A program made the position numbers and the translations under genes. A stretch of 64,000 nt of DNA, taken from the NCBI GenBank assembly GCA_021531755.1, contig JADYUK010000005.1, positions 1-64,000 of the forward strand, read 5' to 3'. How positions within the stretch are numbered: position 1 is the first letter of the stretch; each line of letters opens with the position of its first letter. A model generated the notes under the pieces. The model searched no databases and was not told the DNA's origin. It saw only the letters and a program-made list of their open reading frames with translations. Shown piece by piece: positions 35,903 to 46,072 of the stretch. Origin of the DNA: Hoylesella loescheii. GTDB taxonomy: Bacteria; Bacteroidota; Bacteroidia; Bacteroidales; Bacteroidaceae.

Positions 35903-35940
35903 CTTGTTTTTATTTAGATGGGGTTACCAAGCACCCATCC
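35903..35940 (-). promoter_or_regulatory. preQ1-I riboswitch
   Basis: On the minus strand GATGGG (35939-35934) pairs with CCCATC (35922-35917), enclosing the 11-base loop TGCTTGGTAAC. An A-rich tail follows (TAAATAAAAACAAG), and its CAAG (35906-35903) is complementary to CUUG in the loop, giving the H-type pseudoknot of this class. The arrangement closely matches the Thermoanaerobacter preQ1-I aptamer (GGGU, GUAACCCC, AAAACAAG). It lies 5 bp before the start codon, so ligand binding would hide the ribosome entry site. Confidence 0.85.
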
Positions 35941-36043
35941 CACGATTTAATTCTTTTCTTTGGGGTATATAGAAATTTTATGATATTGCAACACGTGATT
36001 GATAAATGTCAATAAATATAGGTGGCAATCATATTTCTCGGCA

Positions 36044-36051
36044 CAAAGGTA
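36044..36051 (-). promoter_or_regulatory. Promoter -7 box for the queuosine operon
   Basis: TACCTTTG on the minus strand matches the -7 consensus, 146 bp before the start codon and upstream of the riboswitch. A TTG lies about 20 bp further up. Confidence 0.65.
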
Positions 36052-36125
36052 CATATTTTGTGCAAGATACACAATATTTTTGCAAAAAAATATTAAACGT
36101 GAGTCGGAATCTTGGATTTTTTTCG

Positions 36126-36133
36126 TATATTTG
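36126..36133 (+). promoter_or_regulatory. Possible promoter -7 box for lepA
   Basis: TATATTTG fits the consensus but no good -33 element stands at the right distance, and it lies 330 bp before the start. Confidence 0.4.
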
Positions 36134-36462
36134 CATATAAATTGTGAAATAAAATAGCGACGAATTAGCTTTTTCTGTCAGTAGATATTTTCGTAAAGAT
36201 ATAGAGAGGGCGGGGATGACCCTTGGTTTTCTCCTGTTGCTCAAGAGAAAATGGCTTGATTCGTCTTCATTCGCACTTCAGGTCCGCATACAAGCAGCAT
36301 TCTTCGCCAAGTCAAAAGCCGACAAGCAAGCTATGGCTTTCATCAACCCTCAAGTAAGGAATAAATAATCAATCTTGAGCATGACAGAGTTGAAAAGAAG
36401 AAGACCAGAAGAGGAGATGCTAAATTAATATTAAATATCCAGAAAAAGACATCCAGAAGACA

Positions 36463-38244
36463 ATGAGACATATAAGAAACTTTTGCATTATCGCCCATAT
36501 CGACCACGGAAAAAGCACATTGGCAGACCGCCTGCTTGAATACACAAACACCATACAGGTCACAGAAGGGCAGATGCTGGATGATATGGAACTGGAGAAG
36601 GAGCGTGGCATCACCATCAAGAGCCATGCCATACAGATGGAATATGAATACCAGGGAGAGAAATACATCCTTAACCTTATCGATACCCCGGGGCATGTCG
36701 ATTTCTCTTATGAGGTGAGCCGCTCAATAGCAGCATGTGAGGGAGCCCTCCTTGTTGTCGACGCCACACAGGGCGTTCAAGCCCAGACAATCTCAAACCT
36801 CTATATGGCTATAGACCATGACCTTGAGATAATACCCGTCATAAACAAGATAGACATGCCCTCGGCAATGCCCGACGAGGTTGAGGATGAGATAATTGAG
36901 CTGCTAGGCTGCAAACGGGAGGAAATACTCAGAGCCTCAGGCCGTACAGGCGAGGGAGTCCCATCCATCCTTGATGCTGTGGTAGAGCGCATACCTTCAC
37001 CTACTGGGGACAAGGAAGCTCCTTTGCAAGCACTCATATTCGACTCGGTATTCAATTCATTCCGTGGCATAATAGCATATTTCAAGATAGAGAACGGTAT
37101 CATACGTAAAGGCGACAAGGTGAAGTTCTTCAATACAGGAATGGAATATATCGCAGATGAGGTTGGAGTGCTCAAGATGGATATGGTGCCACGACAGCAG
37201 CTGTCTACCGGTGAGGTCGGATATATAATAAGCGGAATAAAGAATGCGAGGGAGGTCCAGGTGGGCGATACCATTACACATGTCGCAGCCCCATGTACTA
37301 AAGCGATATCAGGATTCCAGGAGGTGAAGTCGATGGTCTTTGCCGGAGTATACCCCATAGATCCTGCAGATTATGAGAATCTCCGTGCCTCATTGGAGAA
37401 GTTGCAGCTTAATGACGCTTCCCTGACATTCCAGCCAGAGTCGTCTGTGGCATTAGGCTTCGGATTCCGTTGTGGCTTCCTTGGCCTCCTACACATGGAG
37501 ATAGTTCAGGAGCGTCTTGACAGAGAGTTCAATATGGATGTCATAACGACAGTCCCCAATGTCTCATACATGGTATACGACAAGCATGGAGAGGTAAAAG
37601 AGGTGCATAACCCTTCCGGACTTCCCGACCCAATGTCCATCGACCATATAGAGGAGCCATATATCTATGCTACAATAATAACCGATACAGCATACATAGG
37701 CCCTATAATGACATTATGCCTCGACAAGCGAGGAGAGCTCATAAAGCAGGAATATATCTCAGGCAACCGTGTCGAGATACATTTCTACCTGCCATTAGGA
37801 GAGATTGTGATTGACTTCTATGACAAGCTAAAGTCCATCTCCAAAGGATATGCCTCGTTTGACTATCATATTGATGGTTTCCGTCCGTCAAAGCTCGCAA
37901 AGCTCGATATACTCCTCAATGGAGAGAGTGTCGATGCACTGTCTGCCCTTACACATGTCGACAATGCTGTCGCGCTTGGCCGCAGAATGTGTGAGAAGCT
38001 GAAGGAGCTGATACCACGACAGCAGTTTGATATAGCCATCCAGGCTGCTATCGGTGCCAAGATAGTAGCGAGAGAGACAATCAAGTGTGTGCGTAAGGAT
38101 GTTACGGCGAAGTGCTATGGAGGCGATGTCAGCCGTAAGCGTAAGCTTCTCGAGAAACAGAAACGTGGCAAGAAGCGTATGAAGCAGATAGGTAATGTAG
38201 AGGTGCCACAGAAGGCATTCCTCGCTGTCCTTAAGCTTGATTGA
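36463..38244 (+). CDS. lepA: Elongation factor 4
   Basis: Ribosome-binding GTPase that resembles EF-G and promotes correct elongation or initiation. The GTPase motifs are AHIDHGKST (11-19), DTPGHVDF and NKID, followed by EF-G-like domains and the LepA-specific C-terminal domain ([25 protein letters not shown] near the end, a basic stretch). The length of 593 residues is standard and no domain IV is present, which separates it from EF-G. Confidence 0.97.
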   Translation: MRHIRNFCIIAHIDHGKSTLADRLLEYTNTIQVTEGQMLDDMELEKERGITIKSHAIQMEYEYQGEKYILNLIDTPGHVDFSYEVSRSIAACEGALLVVDATQGVQAQTISNLYMAIDHDLEIIPVINKIDMPSAMPDEVEDEIIELLGCKREEILRASGRTGEGVPSILDAVVERIPSPTGDKEAPLQALIFDSVFNSFRGIIAYFKIENGIIRKGDKVKFFNTGMEYIADEVGVLKMDMVPRQQLSTGEVGYIISGIKNAREVQVGDTITHVAAPCTKAISGFQEVKSMVFAGVYPIDPADYENLRASLEKLQLNDASLTFQPESSVALGFGFRCGFLGLLHMEIVQERLDREFNMDVITTVPNVSYMVYDKHGEVKEVHNPSGLPDPMSIDHIEEPYIYATIITDTAYIGPIMTLCLDKRGELIKQEYISGNRVEIHFYLPLGEIVIDFYDKLKSISKGYASFDYHIDGFRPSKLAKLDILLNGESVDALSALTHVDNAVALGRRMCEKLKELIPRQQFDIAIQAAIGAKIVARETIKCVRKDVTAKCYGGDVSRKRKLLEKQKRGKKRMKQIGNVEVPQKAFLAVLKLD

Positions 38245-38313
38245 CATGCATTCTGAACAATAAACCCCTGAAGGCTGGGGTACAACAAATAGAATAAAAC
38301 CCTTTCAGTACCT

Positions 38314-38904
38314 ATGAAACAACAGACTATATCTACACGCGATGTGGCACGTGAGCTCGCACGAAAGTACAGCACTATGACTCATGACGAGCTCGATGCC
38401 CTCGAGAATATACTTATCCCGATGACATTCGCCAAAGGAAAGAAGATTCTTTCTGCAGGCGAGGTGTGCAAGAATATCTATTACATCCATACTGGACTTG
38501 TCAGACAGTATTATGTCAAGAACAGCAAGGAAGTGACAGAGCATCTTGGCGTTGACGGTTCCATATGCATGAGCATACAAAGCCTGTTTGAGGAGATACC
38601 AACACAGCAAGAGGTCGTAGCGCTTGAGAACACTTATATTTTCGCCATGCCGAAGAAAGTGCTTGAGCAGGTAGCCCTCCACAATAATAACATTCAGATT
38701 CTTTACAGAAAAATACTTGAGGAGTCGCTTATCCTCTCTCAGGTTCATGCCGACCTCGTAAGGTTCGAGACAGCCCACGACCGCTATGTCCGTTTCTGCA
38801 AACTGATGCCACAGGTAGCCCTGAGAGCTCCTCTTGTATATATCGCCTCATATCTGCAGATGACACCAGAGACATTGTCAAGAGTTCGTGCCCAGCCTAT
38901 GTGA
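38314..38904 (+). CDS. Crp/Fnr-family transcription regulator
   Basis: A 196-residue regulator with an N-terminal cyclic-nucleotide-binding-type beta-roll (ILSAGEVCKNIYYIHTGLVRQYYVK) and a C-terminal helix-turn-helix (APLVYIASYLQMTPETLSRVRAQ). There are no Fnr-type cysteines at the N-terminus and no obvious cAMP-binding arginine/serine set, so the signal is unknown. Bacteroidota have many such short regulators. It lies between lepA (69 bp upstream) and a strong terminator. Confidence 0.85.
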   Translation: MKQQTISTRDVARELARKYSTMTHDELDALENILIPMTFAKGKKILSAGEVCKNIYYIHTGLVRQYYVKNSKEVTEHLGVDGSICMSIQSLFEEIPTQQEVVALENTYIFAMPKKVLEQVALHNNNIQILYRKILEESLILSQVHADLVRFETAHDRYVRFCKLMPQVALRAPLVYIASYLQMTPETLSRVRAQPM

Positions 38905-38924
38905 TATCCACCCAAATACCCTTA

Positions 38925-39005
38925 CTAAAGATATTGAAGTCTCCCCGAAGACTTGTATCTTTAGCTATTCCCCCATCTTTCTCATTTGAAGGGTGGGGGA
39001 TTTTT
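38925..39005 (+). terminator. Two hairpins ending the lepA-crp transcript
   Basis: CTAAAGATA and AAGTC pair with GACTT and TATCTTTAG (38925-38964), then CCCCC (38970-38974) pairs with GGGGG (38995-38999) followed by TTTTT (39001-39005). Confidence 0.8.
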
Positions 39006-39467
39006 AGTTTGACCAGCATGTGTATCATCTATTGGGTGGAAGAGGTTCTTTACAAAATGAACGCTCATTCACTACCTTTCGCCCACGATTTTCGCCTGAG
39101 TTTTTATGTCTGCTGCCATCTGACGAATAATAACTAATGTAACCAATTGGTTGTCAAGCGAGTATATGATTCGGGCGAGAATGGCGGATTCCTCGTTTTT
39201 TTTCCCGATAGTTGGCTTCTGTGCGATTCTCTCCCTGCCCTTTCGTATCGGCAAAGTGTCATGCAGAGAGGCATTGATAAGAGTATGATACTGTCCCTGC
39301 CAAAATTCCTCTGCTCCTCGCCCCATCCATTCTACCCAGACTTCTGTAACAGCGGCGAAAAACATCAACTATTTTTTGCCAGACAAGCTTATTTTTATTA
39401 ACTTTGCAGACAGGAGAAAATCATAGCCCCTTCCTCCTTCATAAGAACAGAAAAACCAGAAACCATA
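39006..39467. other. Gap before the aldo/keto reductase
   Basis: About 460 bp. The word GACCAGCATGTGTATCATCT at 39012 also occurs with small changes at 57166. An open frame on the minus strand at 39072-39368 is not convincing. The promoter for the next gene is at its right end. Confidence 0.45.
39375..39406 (+). promoter_or_regulatory. Promoter for the aldo/keto reductase
   Basis: TAACTTTG at 39399-39406 with TTTG at 39375-39378, 20 bp apart. The start codon is 61 bp downstream. Confidence 0.78.
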
Positions 39468-40412
39468 ATGACATACTCAGCAGACAAGAACCGCTACGAG
39501 AGTGGTATGGCATATCGCCGTTGTGGAAAGAGTGGAGTGTTGTTGCCAGCCGTGAGCCTCGGCTTGTGGCATAACTTCGGGGCTACAGCAGCCTACGAGC
39601 ACAGCCGCGAGATAGTGAGATACGCCTTTGACCATGGCATAACACATCTTGACCTCGCCAATAACTATGGCCCCCCGTATGGCAGTGCGGAGGAGACACT
39701 TGGCCGCCTCATGGACGACGACCTCAGGCCATACCGCGACGAGCTGTTCATAAGCACAAAGGCGGGATACGACATGTGGCCGGGTCCATACGGTAACTGG
39801 GGCTCACGCAAATACCTCATCGCCAGTCTCGACCAGAGTCTCCGTCGCATGAAACTCGATTATGTTGATCTCTTCTACAGCCATCGCTATGACCCTCTGA
39901 CTCCACTCGACGAGACTCTGCAGGCCATGGTAGATATCGTGCGCTGCGGCAAAGCCCTCTATCTCGGCATATCGAGATGGCCAAAAGAGGCGCTCGAGTA
40001 TGCTGTCGGCTATCTCGCGAGGCATGACGCCCCGCTCCTCGTAGTGCAGGACCGTATCAACATGCTCGACACGAAACCCATCGACGACGGCATCCTTGAT
40101 GTCTGTGAGCAGCATGGCGTCGGTTTCGTCTCGTTCTCACCATTAGCCCAGGGCCTGCTTACCGACCGCTACCTTGACAGCATACCATGTGACAGCCGCA
40201 TGGCACAGGAACGGTTCCTGAAGAGCGAGACCCTCACACCCGAGCTCCTCGCACAGTTAAGGGCATGGAACGACGAGGCAGCCAGCGAGGGTATGAAGCT
40301 GGCAGAGAAAGCCCTGAGATGGGTGCTCGGGCAGAAGTGTGTGACATCGGTCATAGTAGGGGCAAGCTCGACACAGCAGCTCGCAGTGAATATGAAGGCG
40401 GCCATGATGTGA
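39468..40412 (+). CDS. Aldo/keto reductase
   Basis: A 314-residue NADPH-dependent reductase of the AKR superfamily, close to the YghZ (L-glyceraldehyde-3-phosphate reductase) and KCNAB group. The active-site tetrad is visible in DLANNYGPPYGSAEE (Asp, Tyr), STKAGY (Lys) and YSHRYDP (His), and the cofactor region in VIVGASSTQQL. The substrate is not deducible; detoxification of small aldehydes is typical. The exonuclease gene follows 48 bp later. Confidence 0.92.
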   Translation: MTYSADKNRYESGMAYRRCGKSGVLLPAVSLGLWHNFGATAAYEHSREIVRYAFDHGITHLDLANNYGPPYGSAEETLGRLMDDDLRPYRDELFISTKAGYDMWPGPYGNWGSRKYLIASLDQSLRRMKLDYVDLFYSHRYDPLTPLDETLQAMVDIVRCGKALYLGISRWPKEALEYAVGYLARHDAPLLVVQDRINMLDTKPIDDGILDVCEQHGVGFVSFSPLAQGLLTDRYLDSIPCDSRMAQERFLKSETLTPELLAQLRAWNDEAASEGMKLAEKALRWVLGQKCVTSVIVGASSTQQLAVNMKAAMM

Positions 40413-40460
40413 CAGTGTCTCACCCGCCCAATCCTTAATGATATATAACATCGACATGAT

Positions 40461-40949
40461 ATGCGAGATTTCGCGGCGATAGACTTCGAGACAGCCAACA
40501 CGGAGCGCTCCTCAATATGCTCAGTCGGAGTGGTTGTCGTGCGTGACGGAGTGGTGGCAGACAAGTTCTACTCGCTCGTCAAGCCTGAGCCTGAATATTA
40601 TAACTACTGGAATACAAGGGTGCATGGCCTCCATGCTGCCGACACAGACACAGCCCCTGTCTTCCCCCATGTGTGGCGACAGATAGAGCCATTGATAGAA
40701 GGCCTGCCATTAGTGGCACATAACAAAGCTTTTGACGAGAGCTGTCTGAAAGCAGCGTTCCGCGTCTATCAGATGGACTATCCAGACTATGAGTTCCACT
40801 GCACATGCATAGCCTCACGCCGAAAATGGCCGGGACAGTCAAACACACTTGATGCCTCAGCTGCCAGATGTGGATATGACCTGCAGTGTCACCACCATGC
40901 ACTGGCTGATGCTGAGGCGTGTGCAGCGATAGCCTTGGAGATATTATGA
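40461..40949 (+). CDS. DnaQ-like 3'-5' exonuclease
   Basis: A 162-residue single-domain DEDDh exonuclease: IDFETAN (D-E), AHNKAFDESCL (D) and HHALADAEACA (H and D). It resembles the epsilon proofreading subunit fold but is too short and diverged to call DnaQ; stand-alone exonucleases of this kind are common. It may trim DNA or RNA. The start at 40461 is a normal ATG. Confidence 0.9.
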   Translation: MRDFAAIDFETANTERSSICSVGVVVVRDGVVADKFYSLVKPEPEYYNYWNTRVHGLHAADTDTAPVFPHVWRQIEPLIEGLPLVAHNKAFDESCLKAAFRVYQMDYPDYEFHCTCIASRRKWPGQSNTLDASAARCGYDLQCHHHALADAEACAAIALEIL

Positions 40950-41096
40950 GGCTGAAAGTTGAATCAGGGCGCTTACACCCAATGCGTAGCCACATGGGGA
41001 TAATGACATGCTATTCCAGAGTCTGACCCTATGGCCTGATAATGTGGATGGAGAGAAATAGAATTATATTTACCAATTTATCATACTAACCTAACA

Positions 41097-43532
41097 ATGA
41101 GAAAATTATGTGCAATACTATCATTATGGATAGTAGCGTCTGCGCTACCAGTTGTAGCGGGAAACGTGTTTGAGTTCAAGGCTGGCATGTCACATGTCCG
41201 TCTGGAATTCTATACCCCACAGATAGTGAGGATAACGAAGACTCCAGATGGTGTCATGCAGAAAGAGGCAGAAAGCGAGGTCGTGACGATGAAACCACAG
41301 GAAGGGCTCTCTGTCGGACTGACAGAGACACAGCAGAAGGTTGTCATGAGGACAACGGAGCTGACAGTCACTCTGGACAAGCGCACCGCCCTCGTCACAT
41401 TCACCTCTGGAGGGAAGACTCTGCTGAGAGAGAAGGAGACAGCATTTGATGTGCGCCAGACGGGTAGCGACAAGGGGCGCTACGAGGTCACTATGACATA
41501 CACCCTCGACAAGAACGAGACAATATACGGACTCGGCACCGTGCAGGACGGACGGCTGAGCCGTCGCGGACTGACAAAGACCGTAGAGCAGAGCAATCTG
41601 GAGGATTTCCAGAATGTCATACAGTCAATCAAGGGCTGGGGAATATATTGGGACAACTACAGCCGAGCACACTTCTGCGACAATGCCAGCGGCATGACAT
41701 TCAAGGCAGAGGTGGGTGACAATGCCGACTACTATTTCATGTATGGCAAGAATGCTGACGGTGTGAACAGATGTATGCGCCAGCTGACAGGAGATGTCCC
41801 CATGTTCCCTTTATGGACGTATGGCTACTGGCAGTGTCGTGAGCGCTATAAATCATCGGCAGAGCTCCTGGAGGTAGTTGACAGATACAGGGAGCTGAAG
41901 GTGCCTCTCGATGGCATCATACAGGACTGGCAGTACTGGGGCAGCAACTACACATGGAACGCCATGGACTTTATCGGGGAGACATTCAGAGACGGCAAGG
42001 AGATGATAGACAGAGTGCACAAGCAGAACGCACATATCATGATATCAATATGGGCAAGCTTCGGACCACAGACAATACAGTTCAAGAAACTGAGCGAGAA
42101 GGGACTCCTATTTGATTTCGAGACATGGCCACAGAGCGGACTGTCACACGTGTGGCCCCCGCGCATGGATTACCCCTCGGGCGTGAAGGTCTATGACGCA
42201 TTCAGTCCTGTGGCACGCCAGATATACTGGGATCATCTCAAGCGTCTGTACGACTATGGCATTGATGCATGGTGGATGGACTCTACCGACCCAGACTTTT
42301 TCAACCCGAAAGAGGCAGACTATGACCAGAGAGGCGCTATGGGGTCATGGCGCAGTGTGCGTAACCTCTTCCCGCTTGCCACGGTGAAGGGTATATACAA
42401 GAACCAGCGTGAGGCGTCAGAGGAGAAGCGCGTGTTCATCATGACACGCTCCGCTTTCGCTGGACAGCAGCATTATGGCTCGGGACTGTGGTCGGGCGAT
42501 GTGGCTTCGTCATGGGACATGTTGAGGAAGCAGGTGCCTGCCGGACTGAACTATACCATGACCGGATGCCCAAACTTCAATACCGATATAGGAGGATTCT
42601 TCTGTGGGGCTTACAACACTAAGGGAAGCGGCTCTGCCCCACGCAATCCACAGTACCAGGAGCTGTATGTCCGCTGGATGCAGTACGGGCTCTTCTGTCC
42701 TGTATTCCGCAGTCATGGAGCTGATGCCCCACGGGAGATATACCAGTTCGGCAAGAAGGGAGAGCCTGTCTATGACGCAATAGAGAAGACAATAAGGCTC
42801 AGATACCGCCTCATACCATATTTGTATAGTACAGCATGGCAGGTGACATCGGCAGGTGACAGCTATCTGCGCGCATTGGTTTACGACTTCGCCAATGACA
42901 GAAGGACATGGAACATGGCAGACGAGTTCATGTGTGGACGCGCCATTCTCGCCACGCCAGTACTGTCACCCCAGTATACAGAGGAGAAAATCTTGAAAGA
43001 GGACGCCATGAGCGGATGGGACAAGAAGAAGACCAGTGGTGACGAGCTGAATGCCCATGGAGTTATAGACTTCACAACAGAGAAGAGCGTAACGAAGTAT
43101 CTGCCTAAGGGAGCCGGATGGTATGACTTCTCTACAGAGCAGTTCTATCGTGGCGGACGCGATGTCACAGTGACGACATCCCTCGACCGTGTCCCTATGT
43201 TCGTGAAGTCAGGCTCCATTCTCCCTCTCGCTCCCGTCATGCAGTATGCTTCAGAGCGTCCATGGGACAATCTGGAGATAATAGTCTATCCTGGCGATAA
43301 TGGCAGCTTCACCCTCTACGAGGATGAGGGCGACAACTATAACTATGAGAAGGGAGCATACTCGACCATCACCATGACATGGGACGAGAAAAACCACACA
43401 CTGACATTCCATCCACGTGAGGGCAATTATGCCGGCATGTTACAGACAAGGATATTCAGTGTGCGCATGGCGGGAAAGAAGACTGTGACCAATGTCACAT
43501 ACGATGGAAGCAAACTCTCTGTACAGCTGTAG
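41097..43532 (+). CDS. Secreted glycoside hydrolase family 31
   Basis: An 811-residue exo-glycosidase with a signal peptide (cleavage near VVAG, residue 22). The nucleophile motif WWMDSTDPDF and the acid/base region WSGDVASSWD identify GH31. Family members are alpha-xylosidases or alpha-glucosidases; the form WMDSTxPD is seen in xyloglucan-type alpha-xylosidases, but specificity is not certain. The C-terminal part has beta-sandwich domains (IIVYPGDNGSFTLYEDEGDNY). It may act with the pectin enzymes on plant cell walls. Confidence 0.9.
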   Translation: MRKLCAILSLWIVASALPVVAGNVFEFKAGMSHVRLEFYTPQIVRITKTPDGVMQKEAESEVVTMKPQEGLSVGLTETQQKVVMRTTELTVTLDKRTALVTFTSGGKTLLREKETAFDVRQTGSDKGRYEVTMTYTLDKNETIYGLGTVQDGRLSRRGLTKTVEQSNLEDFQNVIQSIKGWGIYWDNYSRAHFCDNASGMTFKAEVGDNADYYFMYGKNADGVNRCMRQLTGDVPMFPLWTYGYWQCRERYKSSAELLEVVDRYRELKVPLDGIIQDWQYWGSNYTWNAMDFIGETFRDGKEMIDRVHKQNAHIMISIWASFGPQTIQFKKLSEKGLLFDFETWPQSGLSHVWPPRMDYPSGVKVYDAFSPVARQIYWDHLKRLYDYGIDAWWMDSTDPDFFNPKEADYDQRGAMGSWRSVRNLFPLATVKGIYKNQREASEEKRVFIMTRSAFAGQQHYGSGLWSGDVASSWDMLRKQVPAGLNYTMTGCPNFNTDIGGFFCGAYNTKGSGSAPRNPQYQELYVRWMQYGLFCPVFRSHGADAPREIYQFGKKGEPVYDAIEKTIRLRYRLIPYLYSTAWQVTSAGDSYLRALVYDFANDRRTWNMADEFMCGRAILATPVLSPQYTEEKILKEDAMSGWDKKKTSGDELNAHGVIDFTTEKSVTKYLPKGAGWYDFSTEQFYRGGRDVTVTTSLDRVPMFVKSGSILPLAPVMQYASERPWDNLEIIVYPGDNGSFTLYEDEGDNYNYEKGAYSTITMTWDEKNHTLTFHPREGNYAGMLQTRIFSVRMAGKKTVTNVTYDGSKLSVQL

Positions 43533-43648
43533 AAGTACGCCATATAAGGTAAGCCGTGGACTGGCAGCCGCTCCTGGCAGCCGCACACAGCTTACCTTTT
43601 GACAGAGAGGGAGCGACCAATCCGCCTTCTTGCTTATTAAACGCAATA

Positions 43649-43679
43649 ATCCCGTGCTATCTCTCGGATGGCACGGGAT
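43649..43679. terminator. Hairpin between converging GH31 and DUF4834 genes
   Basis: ATCCCGTGCTATC pairs with GATGGCACGGGAT (13 pairs, one G-T) around a 5-base TCTCG loop. It can serve both strands. Confidence 0.75.
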
Positions 43680-43812
43680 CATTCTATATATAATGATATT
43701 TTTAACGTGAGGCGGATAGGGTAGTGCAGGTATCTCCGATGATGTGTTTGAACCCGAGTTGGTCTGGACTATCCGGACTATCCGATAGCTCCGGTTTATT
43801 TGGTTTATCCGG

Positions 43813-44076
43813 TCAGTCCAGTTCCTCAAACTGGGCATACTCGCCCTTGTCCCTATCCCGGCGTTGTGTATTCTCCTCACCTCCCGATATGTTCTTCTGC
43901 ATATCCTCTCCATCGCCTGAATGGTTGCCATAATGCTTGTCTGATGGTTGGAAATGCTGTCCTGTCCTTAGGATGTTGATGAAGTGTCCGAATTTAAGCA
44001 CTATCGACAGGACGAAGACAACGATAATTATGATGGCAAAGAGTATAAGCCCGAAAAATAGTTTTAAGAGAATCAT
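43813..44076 (-). CDS. DUF4834 small membrane protein
   Basis: An 87-residue protein with one hydrophobic segment (residues 3-27) followed by a hydrophilic, glutamine- and glycine-rich tail. It follows pssA in the same direction, the order seen in many Bacteroidales. The function is unknown; a link to phospholipid synthesis is only from position. Confidence 0.75.
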   Translation of the reverse strand: MILLKLFFGLILFAIIIIVVFVLSIVLKFGHFINILRTGQHFQPSDKHYGNHSGDGEDMQKNISGGEENTQRRDRDKGEYAQFEELD

Positions 44077-44244
44077 GTGTGGTGGGTGTGTATGAAGATA
44101 AGAATGGTCTTTTTTCTTGTGGTAGGAAATAATGTTGTCTTGAGAAAGCTAAGCGCATGCCCATGGTAAGTGACACTTATTGAAACAGTGGGGAAAGCGG
44201 GAGAGCTGATGAGTGGGGGGAGGCGTGAACTGTCATGCACCAGC

Positions 44245-44952
44245 TCACTCAGCCTTTTTCTGCTGTGTTGCAGCAGACAAAACTATGTAGACTATGATTA
44301 TCGGGGCGAGCGCAGCTATGTGAAACAGGATTATCGCCAATGCGCTCCCAGCAATGAATGTGTATTTCAGTTTGTTGCCAGGATAATCCATGCCCCAATG
44401 CTTGAATTTCAGGGCAAACATCGGTATCTCGCAGACGAGCATCCATGAGCTAATAATGACGAGGCACAACACGGCAATCGTCATCATGGGCGATGACTCA
44501 AGCAGAGGTTGATAGCCCACAACCAGCGAGCCCCAGAAGAGTGCGTTGGCAGGTGTCGGCAGACCGATGAATCCAAGTGTCTGACGCTCATCAAGATTGA
44601 ATTTTGCCAGTCGTAAGGCTGAGAATGCAGCCATGACAAACGCTGTGTATGGTAGCACAGGCCTCAATGGCTCAAGGAAAGTAGGATAGTCCATGACATT
44701 CAGCTGGAAGAATATCATCATCGACGGGGCAAGCCCGAATGTTATGTCATCTGCAAGAGAGTCCAGCTCTTTACCAATAGGAGAGGAGACACCGAGCAGG
44801 CGTGCCGACATTCCGTCGAAGAAATCGAATGCCGCTCCGATGACTATCCACAACAATGCCATCTCTGCTCCTCCGACAAAAGCGTAGCATGTCGCTATGC
44901 ATCCGGAGATGAGATTGCACGATGTCAATATGTTTGGTATATTCTTTTTCAT
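44245..44952 (-). CDS. pssA: CDP-diacylglycerol-serine O-phosphatidyltransferase
   Basis: Makes phosphatidylserine from CDP-diacylglycerol and serine. The CDP-alcohol phosphotransferase motif DFFDGMSARLLGVSSPIGKE with the following LDSLAD (about residues 43-68) is intact and the rest is membrane-spanning. It starts 15 bp after psd, so the two enzymes for phosphatidylethanolamine are co-expressed. Confidence 0.95.
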   Translation of the reverse strand: MKKNIPNILTSCNLISGCIATCYAFVGGAEMALLWIVIGAAFDFFDGMSARLLGVSSPIGKELDSLADDITFGLAPSMMIFFQLNVMDYPTFLEPLRPVLPYTAFVMAAFSALRLAKFNLDERQTLGFIGLPTPANALFWGSLVVGYQPLLESSPMMTIAVLCLVIISSWMLVCEIPMFALKFKHWGMDYPGNKLKYTFIAGSALAIILFHIAALAPIIIVYIVLSAATQQKKAE

Positions 44953-44967
44953 GAAAAGTCTGTTTCG

Positions 44968-45681
44968 TCAGTCTACAGGGGTCTTCATCTTTGCAATAAC
45001 AGTCTGGTCGCCTGTAGTCGCCTGTCCCATCTTGACACATATCTCTGTTCCAAGAGGAAGGAACACGTCAACTCTTGACCCGAACTTGATGAAGCCCAGA
45101 TGCTCGTCGATATAGCAGTCGTCCTCCTCGCGCGCATAAGTGACGATGCGGCGTGCGACAGCACCTGCTATCTGACGGCATAGAATCATCTCACCGTTTG
45201 TCGCCTCTATCAGCACATCGGAATGCTCATTGTCCGATGCGGCCTTGGGAAGCCATGCCTTGTGATAGTTTCCGTCAAAATGGCTCACCTTCACTACACG
45301 GCCATCAACGGGGAACCAGTTGGCATGGACATTAAACAGCGACATGAAGATGCTCACCATGATACGGCGGTCATGAAAATACTCATTCTCGTCAACTTCC
45401 TCGATGACAACTATCTTGCCGTCGGCAGGGGCAACGACAACCCCCTCCGTGTCCTCCACTCCAAACTTGCGGATGGGGCAGCGGAAGAAATTCAGGACAA
45501 CAAACCATACAATGCCAAACAACACGGCAAACGACCAGAATGGTATCTTGGTGTCGAATGCCTGCCACAGCACAACGCCAATGGCTATGATGAAGAATGC
45601 ACTGTATATGAGGGTGTCTGTGCCTTCACGGTGTATGCGTATTTTCTTTATACGTTTAAGATTCTTTATTCTCTTTCCCAT
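44968..45681 (-). CDS. psd: Phosphatidylserine decarboxylase
   Basis: Decarboxylates phosphatidylserine to phosphatidylethanolamine. The short (237-residue) type shows the self-cleavage site in [11 protein letters not shown]; serine 202 becomes the pyruvoyl group. Membrane segments lie at about residues 25-65. The start at 45681 is used; the promoter box is 56 bp upstream. It is first in the operon psd-pssA-DUF4834. Confidence 0.95.
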   Translation of the reverse strand: MGKRIKNLKRIKKIRIHREGTDTLIYSAFFIIAIGVVLWQAFDTKIPFWSFAVLFGIVWFVVLNFFRCPIRKFGVEDTEGVVVAPADGKIVVIEEVDENEYFHDRRIMVSIFMSLFNVHANWFPVDGRVVKVSHFDGNYHKAWLPKAASDNEHSDVLIEATNGEMILCRQIAGAVARRIVTYAREEDDCYIDEHLGFIKFGSRVDVFLPLGTEICVKMGQATTGDQTVIAKMKTPVD

Positions 45682-45736
45682 TATGGATTCTTTGCAATAT
45701 GAGGTGCCAGTTAATATGGTAAATGTCTTCAGATTG

Positions 45737-45744
45737 CAAAGTTA
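45737..45744 (-). promoter_or_regulatory. Promoter -7 box for psd
   Basis: TAACTTTG on the minus strand matches the -7 consensus; no clear -33 partner is seen at 20 bp. Confidence 0.6.
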
Positions 45745-45997
45745 ATAATAATTATCCGATTTGGTGGCCTTTATATACCTTTTTTTACGTTTTTATGACT
45801 TTATTTCTACATTTTCATCTTATTATGCCACACAATTTCATATTTTTTACGTGATTTGAGCCGCTTTTATATAATGGGTCAATAGGTAGGTTGGATAATA
45901 CTACTGACTGCCCTCGATGAATATTGGTACATATTTTACCACTCGTCATAAAGAAAGTGAAATCAATAGACATAATGGATTTTTACACCTAAAAAAC
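45745..45997. other. AT-rich divergent gap between psd and dnaE
   Basis: The centre of this 390-bp divergent gap has only AT-rich sequence between the two promoters. Confidence 0.4.
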
Positions 45998-46028
45998 TTT
46001 GGCATCTCATTATTATTTACTACCTTTG
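45998..46028 (+). promoter_or_regulatory. Promoter for dnaE
   Basis: TTTG at 45998-46001 and TACCTTTG at 46021-46028, 19 bp apart, 45 bp before the dnaE start. Confidence 0.8.
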
Positions 46029-46072
46029 CACGACATCAGACATAGCCACTAATCGCAATAATCTTATTCAAA

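Larger units (their letters stand above)
35941..36462. other. Divergent gap between the queuosine operon and lepA
   Basis: About 520 bp hold promoters facing both ways. lepA has a leader of about 320 bases with no recognised motif. Confidence 0.5.

Noticed and set aside
39072-39368. Minus-strand protein of 98 residues
   Set aside because: It has no homology I recognise, no promoter or ribosome site, and overlaps the promoter region of the aldo/keto reductase.
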